This document shows positions 43,818 to 54,200 of a stretch of 64,000 nucleotides of DNA, in pieces. The DNA comes from Taibaiella sp041660405 (lineage in GTDB: Bacteria > Bacteroidota > Bacteroidia > Chitinophagales > Chitinophagaceae): the NCBI GenBank assembly GCA_041660405.1, contig JBAZWL010000007.1, positions 108,019 through 172,018 on the forward strand, written 5' to 3'. Each line of letters opens with the position of its first letter. The first letter of the stretch is position 1. Position numbers and translations under genes: made by a program. The notes beneath the pieces were generated by a model. That model made no database searches. It was not told where the DNA came from and saw only the letters and a list, made by a program, of their open reading frames with translations.

Positions 43818-46370
43818 CTAACGTATCAGTGTCACATTGCCCTGGTACTGCTCCTGTCTATAGATGGTTGCGGTTATAGTATAGAGGTAAACACCTTGGG
43901 GCTGGTCGATCCCGTTGAATTTGCCATCCCATCCTCTGCCGCGTGTTTCCTTTGTACGGAAAATGACCTGTCCCCATTTGTTATAGATGACCATCTCGAA
44001 CTGTGTTACCGAACGGGATAATAATTGTCTGGGAAAGAAGTAGTCATTGACACCATCGCCATTGGGTGTAAACGCATTGGGGATATCGATATAACAGTCC
44101 TTCCTTACATCAATGGTGCCGGTATTGCTGCAACCCAGCGGCGCTGCGCTGATGGTAAGTGCGTAGGTTCCAGGATGTACGATGTCGAGCGTCGGTTCTG
44201 TACTACCGGTATTCCAGTGCCGTTGATACGATGTTGCTGGTTCCGGCGCCCTGTTCCCTATGGTATAGGCACGTCCGTCGAGGCACAGCGTGGTATCCGG
44301 TCCCAGGTCTACATAGGGCAGCGGAAAGATGTGTAGGGTATCAGCGTGGAAAGTAACAGGGCATGCACGATAATTGGCAGTCAGCGTAACCGGCCAGCGT
44401 CCCTGCTGATCAAAGGCATGTCTGGTAATAATTTCATAAGTTGTGTTAAAGGTGGCGCCATCTCCGAAGTGCCAGTATAGTCGTTGCAGCGTACTGTCTT
44501 CGGCTATGCTGAAAACAATGCTTTCACCTGTGCAGATGCTGTCTCTATCCATGACAAAGCTTCCAGTGGTCTGCGGATCGACGATGATCAGCTTCTTTAG
44601 CGTATCATTACATATGCTGCCGTTGCCGATCAATGTGATTTCATATACGTCAGGATCATCGTAACGTATGACAGGATTGGTCTGAGTGGAAGTAATACCA
44701 TTGCCAAAGTTCCAGAGGAAGTTGCTGAAGTGATTGTTTGAATTATTCTGAAGCTGCATATCAGTATCCTCGCATAGGATTTCATTGCTGATAAATGCTA
44801 CCTCGTAGCTGACCTCAGGTATCGTTACCAGCAGGGTAGTATCGCAGAAGGCGGAAGCTATATGCAGAGTGTAAGTACCACCCGGAATGCCCACCAGGCT
44901 GTCCACAAATGAAAGCGTATCATTTGCAGCATTGCACCATACAAAGCTGTAAGTGTTGGTATCTGTAGGGTTGAGAAAAACTTTGGCCTTCCCGTTCTGG
45001 CTTCCGGTGCAAGCTGTGGAGGTCTGTATGAGTGGTAGGCTACCATAAGGAAAGCTGAGCTTGAAGGTATCCGAATACTTTGAGCATGGTGACTTCCGGT
45101 AAGTGATCACATAGGTTCCCGGCGTATCGGCTTGTATCTGGGGCGTTGTAGCGCCTGTATTCCACTGAAAGCCCCAGGCATCGGACATATTCTGCGCTTC
45201 GAGCAGGTATGCTGTGGCAAAGCAGCCTGCTTTTATTGTCTGGCTGGTAATAAAGGTGTCCTGTACCATGATCGGTACAATATTGGGCATTCCAAGCAAT
45301 GCAGAACCTGAAATAGGAAGCGAGTTAAGCTGCAATCCGCAAGCGGTGCCGGCCACATTGGGAAAGGCTATCCGGCTGAGCGTGCCCAGACTTCCTGTAA
45401 AGTATATTTTACCATCGGGGGCCAGCTTGAACTGACTGGAGGGCGCAACGCCAAGATCTGTCCGTGAAGCTATGATGGTATCTGTATTGTTGCTGCTCAG
45501 GTCAAGCTGTGCTACGGTACCTCCATTTACATAAAGCTTTGTATTGTCGGGAGAGAATTCGGCGCCGTAAGATCCCCATAGCGGTGAAATATTTTTGGGA
45601 TTGGTCGCCATACCGGTACCATTATCAAAGTCAAATAGTGTTACAGCATTAACGATGCTGAGCTTTGTCGACACCAGTTTGCGTCCGTCCGGCGAAGCCT
45701 TTAACACGCCCAGCGCATCAACGAGTGAAGTGTTGGGTCCGGCAGGCGATACTACAGGTGTGGGATTAACACCGTTTGCTGTAATTTCATAAGCCTTTAT
45801 GGCCGGACTTATATCGGTCGAGGTCAGCAGCCAGATATTACACCATTGTCCTACCACAGCGGTCATCCTTTCTGATAGCGCGGAGTCTACCAGGATACTC
45901 TTTTCAGTGGGAACGATATCACCAAGGCCTCCGTTCAGGTTCATGTCTACGACGCTGTAATAAAGCCGCAATGCAGATGTTCCTAATTCGAGACAGGTCA
46001 TGGAGAAAACGAAGTAACGGCTGGAGCTCGCCGGAACAGGAACGATCAGTGCTCCCTGGGTGGTGCTCCCTGTGGGTGCGGGGACGGTCGTCGTGGCAAA
46101 GGGGGTAAGATCGATACCGTTCGGCATGATATTCCCGTTCCTGTCCCATACGGTAGAACCTTCAGTGTAGAACAACAGCTGCCCGGTTGCATCAGCTACA
46201 GAGGCGGTGCCTTCCCTGGACTGCATATTGGTGCTGAAAGGGACGGGGTTGCCATTTGTAAAGTCCAGACCGGCATTATTACCGAAGGCCCATATATGGT
46301 TTTCTTGCTGGGCAAAGATTTTGCTGTAACAGGTCAGCAATGCAAAACAGTAAAGGAAAAATCGATTCAT
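43818..46370 (-). CDS. type IX-secreted PKD-domain protein with gliding-type C-terminal domain, 850 aa
   Basis: The ATG at 46368-46370 (MNRFFLYCFALLTCYSKIFA) is preferred over the TTG two codons earlier. A signal peptide (about 20 residues) is followed by NHIWAFGNNAGLDFTNGNPV, the same opening module as its neighbour, with propeller-like repeats to about residue 385. PKD-like domains follow (NFLWNFGNGITSTQ; RLYWHFGDGATFN). The end is PNAFTPNGDGVNDYFFPRQL, YNKWGQVIF, WDGKFNGIDQPQGVYLYTI and GNVTLIR, a type B sorting domain. It probably arose by duplication with the 691-residue gene and has gained extra domains. Confidence 0.88.
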   Translation of the reverse strand: MNRFFLYCFALLTCYSKIFAQQENHIWAFGNNAGLDFTNGNPVPFSTNMQSREGTASVADATGQLLFYTEGSTVWDRNGNIMPNGIDLTPFATTTVPAPTGSTTQGALIVPVPASSSRYFVFSMTCLELGTSALRLYYSVVDMNLNGGLGDIVPTEKSILVDSALSERMTAVVGQWCNIWLLTSTDISPAIKAYEITANGVNPTPVVSPAGPNTSLVDALGVLKASPDGRKLVSTKLSIVNAVTLFDFDNGTGMATNPKNISPLWGSYGAEFSPDNTKLYVNGGTVAQLDLSSNNTDTIIASRTDLGVAPSSQFKLAPDGKIYFTGSLGTLSRIAFPNVAGTACGLQLNSLPISGSALLGMPNIVPIMVQDTFITSQTIKAGCFATAYLLEAQNMSDAWGFQWNTGATTPQIQADTPGTYVITYRKSPCSKYSDTFKLSFPYGSLPLIQTSTACTGSQNGKAKVFLNPTDTNTYSFVWCNAANDTLSFVDSLVGIPGGTYTLHIASAFCDTTLLVTIPEVSYEVAFISNEILCEDTDMQLQNNSNNHFSNFLWNFGNGITSTQTNPVIRYDDPDVYEITLIGNGSICNDTLKKLIIVDPQTTGSFVMDRDSICTGESIVFSIAEDSTLQRLYWHFGDGATFNTTYEIITRHAFDQQGRWPVTLTANYRACPVTFHADTLHIFPLPYVDLGPDTTLCLDGRAYTIGNRAPEPATSYQRHWNTGSTEPTLDIVHPGTYALTISAAPLGCSNTGTIDVRKDCYIDIPNAFTPNGDGVNDYFFPRQLLSRSVTQFEMVIYNKWGQVIFRTKETRGRGWDGKFNGIDQPQGVYLYTITATIYRQEQYQGNVTLIR

Positions 46371-46654
46371 CACCAAATTAATTTCCGGTAAAAATATCTG
46401 TGTTGCCTAAACGATTTATAAGTAGTTATACGTAGATTTAAGGCGCTATCAGGCAAGCAGGCAGACATATATATCTTTAACCAGACTACCGGTAAATTTG
46501 AACCGGGCATATACCGATACTTAGGGCCGACGGCGATACCATAGATATGATTCTAATCATTTCAAAAGTAGTCACACTTTTAAATCCAGAAATACAATGA
46601 TGTTTTGCCGGAGTTCAGTAACTTTTGCTCCCAATTAAGAACCGATATCCTGTT

Positions 46655-48592
46655 ATGCCTCGTTTTTTGCTGCAATGCTTATTATTATCCTTGCTGACAA
46701 TTGTCTGCGCAACCTTTAATGTCGTTGCTCAGGAGAAAGGTGTACGCGCAGTAATGCCGCCGGTGAATAGCAAAGACAGCGCGGCAATTATCCGGACATT
46801 GGCGAAGTCAGAAAAATTTCAATATGCTGACCCCGATAAGGCATGGGCCATGGTGGACAGTGCTATGGACCGCAGTCGCGCTAGGGATTTCGGCTATGGT
46901 ATCGGAAATTCCTATATAGCTTATGCTATTTATACTATGAATAAGGGCAATTACCATGCCGCAGATTCATTGCTGAAGCTGGCTTATCCCTACTGCTATC
47001 TTTCGGGTATCTATGGCAGAAGCAATATGCTGCTCTGTTTATGGTATGAAAATGCAGGTCATCTGAAAGCATATATGGGTGAATATTATTTGTCTGTTGC
47101 TTACGCTTATCGTGCGCTTAAGGTGTTGTCCGAATATCCCGCAGATACCGTTCAGAAAAGTGCCCGGATAAGGATTTATAATTCCATAGGATCTATGCTG
47201 CAGTACACAGGCCAGCCTGATAAGGCCATCCGTTATCTCAGCCAGGGGGCGACGATGGCGCTCGCAGCAAAAGATACCGCTAACCTGGCGCAGATATATG
47301 TTAACCTGGGTGGCGCTCTGAACAGGAAAAAGGAGCTGACCAAATCTGAACAATACTTCCGTAAGGCCATAAATCTCAGCTCGGCTACGAATAACACCTA
47401 TGTGCTGCAGGTGGCGCACCTGGGTATGGCTATTGTCAGCATGGACCTGAAGCAGTTTGATACTTCTATCAGCTATTCACAAAAAGCGCTGGCGATATCG
47501 GATAAGACGAATCCATTTATGTCGAAGGTCACACCTTATGTGCTTATGAGTAAGGCTTATCTGCGTAAAGAAGACTACCTCCAGGCGGAATCTTATGCAA
47601 AAGAGGCGCTGGAACTGGCAACGCAGATCGGCTCTTCTTATAACATCAGGGAGGCCCATGGTGTACTGGCCAATGCTTACAATGGATTGTCGCGTTGGGA
47701 GCAGGCTTATGAACACCAATTTATTTATACCAAACTGAATGATAGCATACTGAACGCCGAAAATTCGATGAGCATTAATCGTCTCGAGGTAAAGCACCGG
47801 GTCGCTGAGAAAGATAGGCAGCTGATACAGCAGCAACTGGCGATCTCTAAGCAGCAAAACGCATTGAAGGAAAAGAATTTCTGGATCGGTGGGATATCGG
47901 TGGGCATGTTGCTCTTCGGAGCCTTTCTCATCAGCTNNNNNNNNNNGGGCGAAGCAGAGATCGGCAGGCTTACCGCTATTATGGAGGGTGAAGAAAAAGA
48001 GAGGGGCAGGATAGCCGGTGAATTGCACGACGGCGTTATGAGTCAGTTGCTGGCGGTAAAGCTGAGCCTTACCACTACATTACAGCAAGGCACGGGGAGG
48101 TTGCTGGAGCAGGGCGATTTCCGGCAAAGCCTCTTCTGCCTGCAGGAAGCCATGCAAGAGCTTAGGAGTACGGCACATAATCTGGCCCCGGCTCTCTTAA
48201 GAAAAGGCGGGCTTATAGTAGCGCTGCAGGATTTTTGTGAGCGGATGAACCAGGGCGATTCCTTTACCGAGATCAGCTTTCAGCATTACGGAGACAACAT
48301 ACCAACCAACAATGCCCTTTCCTTGTCTATATTCCGGATAGTCCAGGAGCTGGTACAAAATGCAGTGAAGCATGCAGCCGCGCAGCATATCCTGGTACAG
48401 GTCAATACGGCTGAAGATCTGCTGGGCATTACGGTGCAGGACGACGGGCATGGATTTATTAAGGAAGAAATCAGCCAGGGCATAGGACTGACGACTTTAA
48501 AGGAACGGGTAAAGGCATTTGACGGGTATATGGATATCAGCAGCAGTCTTGAAGGCACCAGTATATACCTTGAATTTAAACACATACCTTAA
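46655..48592 (+). CDS. TPR sensor histidine kinase (HisKA_3 type), about 645 aa
   Basis: The ATG at 46655 (MPRFLLQCLLLSLLTIVCAT) gives a proper signal peptide, while an in-frame TTG at 46625 is less likely. Residues about 35-385 form tetratricopeptide repeats (YVNLGGALNRKKELTKSEQY; AYLRKEDYLQAESYAKEALE). A coil and a membrane segment (about 410-427) follow, interrupted by an assembly gap. The kinase part has ERGRIAGELHDGVMSQLLAV with the phospho-acceptor His near 458, then LVQNAVKHA, DDGHGF and GIGLTTLKERV of the ATPase domain. It ends 5 bases before a LuxR-type response regulator, its evident partner. The signal sensed is unknown. Confidence 0.9.
   Translation: MPRFLLQCLLLSLLTIVCATFNVVAQEKGVRAVMPPVNSKDSAAIIRTLAKSEKFQYADPDKAWAMVDSAMDRSRARDFGYGIGNSYIAYAIYTMNKGNYHAADSLLKLAYPYCYLSGIYGRSNMLLCLWYENAGHLKAYMGEYYLSVAYAYRALKVLSEYPADTVQKSARIRIYNSIGSMLQYTGQPDKAIRYLSQGATMALAAKDTANLAQIYVNLGGALNRKKELTKSEQYFRKAINLSSATNNTYVLQVAHLGMAIVSMDLKQFDTSISYSQKALAISDKTNPFMSKVTPYVLMSKAYLRKEDYLQAESYAKEALELATQIGSSYNIREAHGVLANAYNGLSRWEQAYEHQFIYTKLNDSILNAENSMSINRLEVKHRVAEKDRQLIQQQLAISKQQNALKEKNFWIGGISVGMLLFGAFLISXXXXGEAEIGRLTAIMEGEEKERGRIAGELHDGVMSQLLAVKLSLTTTLQQGTGRLLEQGDFRQSLFCLQEAMQELRSTAHNLAPALLRKGGLIVALQDFCERMNQGDSFTEISFQHYGDNIPTNNALSLSIFRIVQELVQNAVKHAAAQHILVQVNTAEDLLGITVQDDGHGFIKEEISQGIGLTTLKERVKAFDGYMDISSSLEGTSIYLEFKHIP
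47937..47946. other. assembly gap (10 N) in the kinase gene
   Basis: Ten unknown bases lie at the end of the membrane segment of the histidine kinase. The frame is kept on both sides with ten N, but the true length is unknown, and sequence is probably missing between the membrane segment and the kinase core. Confidence 0.95.
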
Positions 48593-48597
48593 GGGCT

Positions 48598-49245
48598 ATG
48601 ATGACGATCAGAGTAACCATAACCGACGACCATCCGCTTGTGATCACCGGGTTGAGTCAGACTCTGGAAAGCATACCCGGGGTTTCTGTATCCGGAGTAT
48701 ACACCTCGGGACAAGCCACCCTGGATGGTATCGTAGGGCAGCCGCCCGATATTATGTTGCTGGATCTCCAGCTGCCGGATATGAGCGGGCGCCAGATAGC
48801 ACAGAAAGTGCTGAAGCAATATCCCGATACTAGGGTGCTCATTCTTTCTGCTGTAGAAGATGATGTATACGTGGCGGAGATGATGGAGATGGGGTGCTCG
48901 GGTTATCTGCCCAAAAGCCTGGCCGATCGTGCTATTTTGCAACGTGCGTTGGAAACGGTTTACTACGGCGACATATACATGCAGGAAGATCAGAAAAAAT
49001 ATATGCTCACTGCCATCCTGAAAAAGCGGAAGAAGTCGGCCAATACAGCCTCTCTGCTTACCCGCAAGGAAAAGGAAATTATGGGCCACATCCTTAACGG
49101 ATTGTCTAGCAGTAAAATAGCTGAACAACTGCAGATCAGCGTCCGCACGGTGGAAACGCACCGCTTCAGTCTCATGCAGAAGCTTGATGTCAAAAATGCG
49201 GCAGAACTGGTACGCAAGGTGATGGAGCTGCACCTGCTACAGTAA
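48598..49245 (+). CDS. NarL/LuxR-family response regulator, 215 aa
   Basis: The receiver domain has the acidic pair D10-D11 (TITDDHPLVI), the phospho-acceptor D56 (MLLDLQLPD), and the lysine in GYLPKS near 103. The C-terminal LuxR-type helix-turn-helix (about 150-205) reads LTRKEKEIMGHILNGLSSSK and TVETHRFSLMQKL. It starts with ATG 5 bases after the kinase stop and should be phosphorylated by it. All key residues are present. Targets are unknown; the large surface-protein genes nearby are plausible. Confidence 0.92.
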   Translation: MMTIRVTITDDHPLVITGLSQTLESIPGVSVSGVYTSGQATLDGIVGQPPDIMLLDLQLPDMSGRQIAQKVLKQYPDTRVLILSAVEDDVYVAEMMEMGCSGYLPKSLADRAILQRALETVYYGDIYMQEDQKKYMLTAILKKRKKSANTASLLTRKEKEIMGHILNGLSSSKIAEQLQISVRTVETHRFSLMQKLDVKNAAELVRKVMELHLLQ

Positions 49246-49482
49246 CAATATTTAATGTGCATCCTGCCGTACCAGTCTTTGAGTATCATAGCCGCTCTTG
49301 CAGCTATAACCAGGTATTCCTTCCTGACCTTATCGGGAATGGTCTTCTCCCCGGAAACTATCTATAAGTAATCCTCTAGTGCGAACAAAAACAGTAACAC
49401 CATTACAATGCTCTTTTCACTTTTGAAAGAACTTTAATTTTTTATAAGTTGCATCAGTTTGTAATGAGCAACCACACCAAAA

Positions 49483-49615
49483 ATGAAACTAAAATTCTTG
49501 ATCGCAGCATTACTGCTGGCCATCTCTGGCGTATGCTCAAAACGCAGATAGTCTTATTCATCTTATTTATAAAGAAAAAACGGATTCAGCAAGGATCAGT
49601 GCAAATCCATGTTAG
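49483..49615 (+). pseudogene. frameshifted, truncated secreted-protein remnant
   Basis: ATG at 49483 opens a clean signal peptide (MKLKFLIAALLLAISGV) and then meets TAG at 49549. Shifting one base restores the expected cleavage site and mature start: AYAQNADSLIHLIYKEKTDS, running to TAG at 49613. The mature start resembles the beginning of TPR-type sensor kinases (ADSL...TDSARI), like the neighbour at 46.7 kb. I infer the stump of a duplicated sensor gene inactivated by a frameshift and loss of the rest. Confidence 0.55.
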
Positions 49616-49733
49616 CCATACTTGTTCTTAGTTATGGTTATTTAGCTTATCACTGTCCTTTATTTGTCCCTCAATTTTTGTAACTGTTTATTTGCCGTTA
49701 TTTAGTGTCCTTTATTAGGATGCTTTTTATTTC

Positions 49734-50117
49734 TTAGGGATGGTTAAGATAATTATAGGATACAATGCTTTGTAAAATTGCAACCCAATGTTCAAGTTTA
49801 ACAGAGTTGGGGATATAGGTGTCAAAGTTGTCAGGATGGAGTACTTCGACATTTGGCGGATTTATTATCGGATCATAAACAACAATTTTAATCCTAGGAT
49901 AACGCTGTCTGATTTTATGTACAAGTGAACGTTTTGTTGTTCTATCAAATAAACAAACATCCGGAGCATCAATTAATTTTTCCTTTGCTTCATTTAAAAA
50001 ACGGCCAACGGTATTTGTATTGATGACAATATTAAAATTAGCCTTCTTTAAAGCAGCTTCAATTGTTGAACTCCCCAGCGGAGATCTTTCTATAATAGCA
50101 ATATTAATTATGTTCAT
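49734..50117 (-). CDS. degenerate single-domain receiver, 127 aa
   Basis: The start MNIINIAIIERSPLGSSTIE is chosen because it aligns with the normal receiver opening (strand, acidic pair, HPL). The acidic pair is replaced by E10-R11. D58 (DVCLFDRTTK) occupies the phospho-acceptor place, and the conserved lysine is replaced (YIPNSVKLEHW). No output domain follows. It is probably a pseudo-receiver that binds a partner without classical phosphorylation. It lies divergent to a canonical LuxR-type regulator, and the two could interact. Confidence 0.6.
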   Translation of the reverse strand: MNIINIAIIERSPLGSSTIEAALKKANFNIVINTNTVGRFLNEAKEKLIDAPDVCLFDRTTKRSLVHKIRQRYPRIKIVVYDPIINPPNVEVLHPDNFDTYIPNSVKLEHWVAILQSIVSYNYLNHP

Positions 50118-50253
50118 AGCTAGTGGGTTGGCTCGAAAGAAATAACCGCCCAAAAAATCTCATTCAAAGAACTTTATAGGTTGAAATCCTGTATCAAGTT
50201 ATGGTATACTCATTTAAGAACAGGTAAAGTTAGGCGCTGATATGATAGTATTT

Positions 50254-50271
50254 TGTAGATTTAAATCTACA
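50254..50271. promoter_or_regulatory. TGTAGA-TTTAAA-TCTACA palindrome, site 1
   Basis: A perfect 18-base palindrome lies between the divergent pseudo-receiver and the LuxR-type regulator. The same half-sites with the same 6-base spacing recur at 54383-54402 and 62108-62127. It is a strong candidate operator shared by the regulator and the giant secreted-protein genes. Confidence 0.75.
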
Positions 50272-50431
50272 GGATCATTAAAGAGCATTTCCGCTTCTAT
50301 CAAATCAATCACAGATTTGAATATAAACGGAAAGAAAAATGAGAACAAAGATGTTGTTTAATCTGAAGACGCTGGTTGAACATTCTACATGCGTGGGTAG
50401 ATAACAATGACTTACAACATTGATTTAATTG

Positions 50432-50451
50432 GTACTTTCGTACCGAAGTAC
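50432..50451. promoter_or_regulatory. second dyad upstream of the LuxR-type regulator
   Basis: GTACTT-tc-GTAC-cg-AAGTAC has 6-bp outer arms and a self-complementary centre, about 110 bases before the ATG at 50561. It may be a separate operator. It was not found elsewhere in the window. Confidence 0.45.
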
Positions 50452-50560
50452 GTTGCTGATCTCAACACCTCAACCGATTTACATAAACTCTTTTACTTAG
50501 AATAAAAATACTGGCCAACACTAAAAAGTGTTGTTTAAGTTCCAAATACAATAATAATGT

Positions 50561-51199
50561 ATGGTTTATGGTTCCATTCTAATAGCCGACGACCACGAGG
50601 TGGTGCGAGGCGGACTAGCGATATTGGTTAAGCGTGTGCTACCTCAAATGAATATTTTGCAAACGGAAAGCCTTGATGGAGCCCTTGAATTTTTAAAAGA
50701 ATACAAAGCGGATCTCATGTTATGTGACATAAATATGCCTGGCGGAAATAGCTTTGATATGCTTCATCGCTTGAGGGCAATACAACCTGATCTGAAAATA
50801 TTAATTATAACTGCTTTTCAAACGGCCTCCTATGAAAAGAAGTACCTGCAGGAAGGAGCAAATGGATATCTCAGTAAAACAGCAACTAATGAAGAGATCC
50901 AGCAGGCCATTTTATCTATCTTACAAGATGGATATTATCAGGGCAGCATGGACATAGCTAAAGGATCATCGGAAAACAACAAGACAAGTGTAAGTACAGA
51001 TTTATTGTCGTACAGAGAAATGGAAGTATGTCGCCTGCTCACAAAAGGTCTGGGTATACTGGAGATCTCGAATGCACTTAATATTCAAAGTAATACTGTA
51101 AGTACTTTCAAGAAGCGTATTTTCAAAAAATTGAAAGTCACTAATATACCAGAACTCGTTTCATTATTGAATAGCGATTCCGACTACAAAGTCGATTAA
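50561..51199 (+). CDS. NarL/LuxR-family response regulator, 212 aa
   Basis: Receiver domain with the acidic pair D10-D11 (LIADDHEVVR), phospho-acceptor D56 (LMLCDINMPG) and Lys in GYLSKT near 105. The C-terminal helix-turn-helix (about 148-203) reads LSYREMEVCRLLTKGLGILE, then TVSTFKKRIFKKL. It is convergent with the large sensor kinase, with 11 bases between the stops. Their closeness suggests a functional pair in spite of opposite strands. Two dyads lie upstream (50254-50271 and 50432-50451), one shared with the giant secreted-protein genes. Confidence 0.9.
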   Translation: MVYGSILIADDHEVVRGGLAILVKRVLPQMNILQTESLDGALEFLKEYKADLMLCDINMPGGNSFDMLHRLRAIQPDLKILIITAFQTASYEKKYLQEGANGYLSKTATNEEIQQAILSILQDGYYQGSMDIAKGSSENNKTSVSTDLLSYREMEVCRLLTKGLGILEISNALNIQSNTVSTFKKRIFKKLKVTNIPELVSLLNSDSDYKVD

Positions 51200-51210
51200 T
51201 ATTTTCACGC

Positions 51211-54200
51211 TTACAGCAGAGCGGAATGGTATCCTGATATAGTGACGGTAATTTCTGTTCCTTTATTAAGTTCACTTTCAATATGAATAGAGACTTGCAA
51301 TATCTTGGCGATTTCCTTTACAATGATGAAACCAAACCCTGATGGCGTATCAGACTTAAGAGCAGCAGTGCTCTTGAAAACGGTATTGTATTGCTGAACT
51401 TGTTCCTCCGATATTCCCCGTCCGGTATCCCTTATTCGCAAAGATACTTCCCCCTCTTTTTCCTGATGAGCGGTAATGAGTATACTTCCCTTGACTGTAT
51501 TTTTAAGTGCATTGTCAATCAGGTTATGAAGTAATATTCCTAACAGTGTTTCATTCTGATTGATGAATAAGTTATGGCCAATTTCATTTTTCAATAGAAT
51601 GCTCTTTCGCTTGGCACCTATGGAAAACAACTCCAGCTTCTGCTGCACTAACTTCCATACATTGATGCTTGACAACGTTGGTTGCTTGTATTTCGTTTTC
51701 AGGAATTGAGTCAGGTTTTCTACAAGTGTGTAGATGTTGTTTGTTGAACTATGGATATGTTCTGCTTCATTGATATCCGGCAACTTGTTATTCCTAATCT
51801 GTTCCACCATTTCCCCGGTGTAGATGGTCAGATATTTTAAAGGGGCATTTACATCATGTGTTATATTCTCATTCAACATTCGCTGAAAATGTAGCTGGTC
51901 ACTCAGCTTTTCCTCAGAGCGTTCCAGCTCAAGGATCATTTCGTTCAATTCCAGTGTACGGTTCTGAACCCCTTCTTCAAAGCGTTTGCTTCGGTGTCTC
52001 CAGTAGCGGGTACGAAACCACACTGTTATCCAGAAAAGCAGGAAGAGCAATACAAGCAGGATAAGATAAAACCAGGTGTGATCCCACCAGGCAGGAAGTA
52101 CATGAATATCAAGTGTGCAGTAAACATAACTGTTTTTTCCAAAACCCGATCTCTTTCTTATGGTAAGATAATTATGACCTGATGGAAGAGTAGAAAATAT
52201 AACACTTTCACCCGTAAGTGTCTGCCAATGGGTACTATTGTTCAGATTAAACTCATACTTAAGGTTTGCATAATCTCCCAGGAAAGCAGTTACAGGAGTA
52301 ATGCTTATTCTTTCGAAATCCCTATTCAAAATTACCTGGTGCTGCTCGCTATTTATTTCCTGCTCGTCTACCACAATGTGATCTATAATGATCTTTCCTG
52401 TCGGCAATTCTGGTATTGTTGATTCCGGTTTAAAAAATACCGCTCCATTCATCGATGCGAAAGAAAAAAAGCCATTAGGGACTTTAGTAGCGGCATTTGG
52501 TCCCGTTCCATTAAACTCATTGGTAAGAAATCCGTTTTCACTACCATAGCGGAAGTAATAGGGCCTGAAGGTCGGATCATGGTGGTGCCGTAATAAGTCG
52601 GACCGGGATACCTGGTATAACCCGTTGTTCGTGCTGATCCAAAAGAACCCATTTTTATCTTCCAGGATTTTATGAACTGTTTGAAGGGCGGGATAGCCAT
52701 CTATAGGAAAGGAAGTGAGTTTACCTTCCTTCAACAGATAAAGACCGTTTTCATAACTGCATATCCATATCTCCCCGGTGCGAGAAATATATAGACTGCG
52801 GACTACTTTATTATTAAGAGCAGTAAATGTATCTATCTTCCCGGACTGGGGGAAAAAACGAAATAGGTGACCCTCTGTACCTATCCAACAGGTCGTATCA
52901 TTTTCCCATTCTATGCAATTGATATGGTCGGTAGTATTTAATACACGTGAAAGTTCGCCACTTGAATCAATCCGGTATAAACCGGATTTGACCGTTCCGA
53001 TCCATATACTGCCCTCCCTGTTTTCTGATATAGCAGATACGGCAGGCACACTCCATTTGCGGATAACGTAGCGGGCATCAGGATCAAGCTGATAGACATA
53101 GCGGGAATCGCGAAACCATAAGTAGTTTTTTCCTGAGCGGAAAAGAACATAGCCTAAGTTTCCAGGTCTTTCTAATAAACTCCTTCGTTCCTCTGGTTGG
53201 GCATCTTTTCTGGTGAAAAAAACCGTGCCGGCACCAGTAAGTACACTGCTGTCATTTAGTGGGGTGAGGCTGTACAGTACATTGACAAAAGGATTTTTGC
53301 TGACATAGCGCGCGGTGAAGAATTTTTTTTTGCTGAGCACATATAAACCTTCAGTTTTGCTGCCTAAAAAAAAGCGCACCTGTGTGGAATCATAATACGC
53401 TCTGATGATCTGATGGGCAACCAGGTCAAACCCATAAAGAACAAGCTTAGTATTTACATTACCGTCGGGAAGCTGCTTCACCTGGTAAAGATATTGGCCT
53501 GAATATAAATAAACAGCGTTGGTTACATTATTGGTTTCAAAAAAATGCCCTGCTGGTTTGTTGCCTTTGATCTGCTTCAAAAAGTCTCCTGTGATCTGTA
53601 CTTTGGATATCTTACCGGGCTCCACCCGTTCAATAATATCCGTAGTCAATTGGTCATATGATAAAAACAGAGTGCCGTCAAGGATAAATACCCAGGAGAA
53701 ATCTTTTATTGGCTTAATCGGTATGTGCGAGATTAAAGTCGATCCCTTATACCAAAGTACACTATTTAAGGTGAGGATGGCCGTAAGGTTATTCCCGACA
53801 GGTAATACGATGCTGTCAATTTGTTTTTGTTTTAGAAAAGGCAGATCAAAAACCGGGTGTCCGGCATTAACAATGTGATCCCAATGGGGAAAAAAAACAG
53901 AATAAAAATTGTGCTTAGATACTGTCGCCTTCCCTTGTTTGATCTGCAACATTTTCCTTGATTCAGATATGGCCATCAAACCCTCATCCAGTGGATTCTT
54001 TTTAAGATCTATCATACGGCTGGTAAGCGTGCCGGTATTTTTTTTGTTATATACTTTAAAGTTGCGGCCATCATATCTTAATAACCCCGCCTCTGACGCC
54101 ATCCAAATGAAACCATACTCGTCTGGTGCAATGGCTTTAATTGAGTTTTGTGGAAGACCGTTCTCTGAATTAAAATGTTTGATGTCAAAATCGCTTACAT

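Noticed and set aside
49449..49631. 60-codon plus-strand frame
   Set aside because: It overlaps in another frame a clear signal-peptide remnant and lacks its own protein features.
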